A stretch of DNA of 20,435 nucleotides, taken from NCBI GenBank assembly GCA_019425655.1, contig NQWY01024961.1:1-20435 (forward strand), in the 5' to 3' direction. Numbering within the stretch: the stretch's first letter is position 1; each line of letters opens with the position of its first letter. The notes under the pieces were generated by a model that was not told the DNA's origin, searched no databases, and saw only the letters and a program-made list of their open reading frames with translations. This stretch comes from Rhizophagus prolifer (taxonomy: Eukaryota; Glomeromycota; Glomeromycetes; Glomerales; Glomeraceae). The position numbers and the translations under genes are program-made. Below, one piece after another: positions 19,125-20,435 of this stretch.

Positions 19125-20435
19125 ATGATGTCAGATTCAGCGTCCTCACCATTAGACACGTCTTCTCCTTCCTCGTCGTCGTCTACCCTCGCTACGACTC
19201 CTAACCTTACACACGGAGATTTAAGACGCTCGTCATATTTTTCAACAGCATGCAATAATCCGTATCCTACCAAGGCTACGGGTGTTTCACTTAGTTGCAG
19301 TTGTTTAGTAAATGCATCAGTAACAGTTGTCCCTAATCATGATGATGATAAACAACCACCAAATTATGTTTACGTATTTGGTGGATTTAATTTATATACT
19401 GATGAAGTTTATAATGATTTATATAGGTTAAATGTGTCTGAAATGAAGTGGGAAGATGTGATTTATTTAAAGGGTTCACGTCCTTCAAAGAGAACCAATC
19501 ACTCTGCTTCTTTGTGGAACCAGGATAAAATAATAATTTTTGGTGGGACAGATGAACAGGATCTAAATTGCAACGATGTAGTTATTTTGGATTTGAAAAC
19601 TATGACTTGGGAACGCCCTGAAGTAGATGGACATGTTCCGTTAGGACGTGCAAGGCATTCAGCTTCCATATATAATGATAAACTTTATATAGTTGGAGGG
19701 TATTATACAAATAGCGAAGAGGAAAGGAATTCAGTTTCACCAGATGTTAATTGTTTAAATTTGCAAACATGGACATGGGAAGAACCAATTACATTGATTC
19801 CAAGACATTCACACGATTCGTTTATTTATCAGAATCGCCTTTATGTATATGGAGGGTATAATGAGGAAATGGATAGGGAAAAATCACTTGTTATTCTAGA
19901 CCTTCAAACTCAACAAGTTTCAAAGATAGAAATTACAAGTGATTCAGGACCTGAAATGAACGGTCAACATTTTGCTCAAATATATTGGAATCGATTAGTC
20001 GTAGTAGTAACACAGAGTTTGAAAGTTGAAGCGCAAGAAGGTTCAATTGGGGTTTGGGCTTTAGATTTGGATTCCCTTCAATGGCAGCAAATTGAGGATG
20101 GTGATCGTTTTGTACAAGGAAATTGGCATTATTTCGCTATGGCGGAAAATTGCCCAAGATTTTTCTTATTTGGAATTGATGAAAAAGAATCTGATGAATA
20201 TTTTTCAAATGTCCTTTCAATCGATCTTCAAGAATATGGAATGTCAAGAATCCCACCCCCAACAATTGGATTGGATTTTGCACAATTACTGAATGACTCT
20301 ACCACTTCGGATTTTACCATTAAATCTAATGAAGATGGTCCTGTCATTCATGTTCATCGAATTATTCTACTTGCCAGGTGGCCACATTTTGGCAATATGA
20401 TTAATTCAGGAATGACGGAATCATTTAATTCAACT
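19125..20435 (+). CDS. Kelch-repeat plus BTB domain protein, 3' end cut by the window
   Basis: A single open frame of 437 codons runs to the window edge without a stop. The first 50 or so residues are Ser/Thr-rich and probably disordered. Kelch blades follow, each with a Gly-Gly and a downstream Trp: VYVFGGFN, KIIIFGGTDEQ, LYIVGGYY and LYVYGGYNEE, with MKWEDV, MTWERP and WTWEEP between; later blades are degenerate. From about residue 383, FAQLLNDSTTSDFTI then VHRIILLARWPHFGNMI is the start of a BTB/POZ domain. Kelch-then-BTB order recalls LZTR1 and fission-yeast Ral2, which act in Ras control or as Cullin-3 adaptors; that role is inference. There are two adjacent ATGs (19125, 19128). No intron is evident in the visible part. 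Confidence 0.85.
   Translation, partial: MMSDSASSPLDTSSPSSSSSTLATTPNLTHGDLRRSSYFSTACNNPYPTKATGVSLSCSCLVNASVTVVPNHDDDKQPPNYVYVFGGFNLYTDEVYNDLYRLNVSEMKWEDVIYLKGSRPSKRTNHSASLWNQDKIIIFGGTDEQDLNCNDVVILDLKTMTWERPEVDGHVPLGRARHSASIYNDKLYIVGGYYTNSEEERNSVSPDVNCLNLQTWTWEEPITLIPRHSHDSFIYQNRLYVYGGYNEEMDREKSLVILDLQTQQVSKIEITSDSGPEMNGQHFAQIYWNRLVVVVTQSLKVEAQEGSIGVWALDLDSLQWQQIEDGDRFVQGNWHYFAMAENCPRFFLFGIDEKESDEYFSNVLSIDLQEYGMSRIPPPTIGLDFAQLLNDSTTSDFTIKSNEDGPVIHVHRIILLARWPHFGNMINSGMTESFNST

Overview
This window is nuclear DNA of a fungus. It is strongly A+T-rich. Its genes are broken by many short GT-AG introns, mostly 67 to 99 nt. It carries fungus-typical genes: homoaconitase of the alpha-aminoadipate lysine pathway, a Zn2Cys6 transcription factor, and HbrB and NPR3 of the TOR network. 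The base composition and intron density fit an early-diverging lineage such as Glomeromycotina, but that placement is an inference. I see no transposon or virus-like element and no CRISPR array.

Layout, left to right: a 725 bp stretch without a convincing gene; anthranilate synthase component I (minus); an SLC25A44-like mitochondrial carrier (plus); a ten-exon Zn2Cys6 regulator (minus); a twelve-exon importin-alpha-like ARM protein (plus); a small basic DUF2423/LLPH-type protein (minus); mitochondrial homoaconitase LYS4 (plus); an HbrB/Bit61/PRR5-type TORC2 subunit (minus); NPR3, a subunit of the SEACIT/GATOR1 inhibitor of TORC1 (plus); a tRNA-Glu(CUC) (minus); and a Kelch-BTB protein (plus) that runs off the right edge. 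The strand alternates at every step, so most genes lie in divergent pairs with spacers of about 160 to 810 bp and convergent 3' ends.

There is no operon-like pathway cluster, but nitrogen and amino-acid metabolism recur: tryptophan and lysine biosynthesis, a carrier resembling branched-chain amino-acid carriers, and two TOR-network genes placed head to head.

Exon models were built by hand, requiring GT-AG ends, matching phase and agreement with family sequence. Every multi-exon model closes without frame error except HbrB. The most unusual observations are a required intron of only 25 nt in LYS4, two apparent frame breaks in HbrB (one at AGG-TGA-C inside the conserved domain), two upstream ORFs before HbrB, an importin-alpha relative without a visible importin-beta-binding region, a 10-nt microexon in the regulator, and a TRP2 start codon that stands alone before its first intron.
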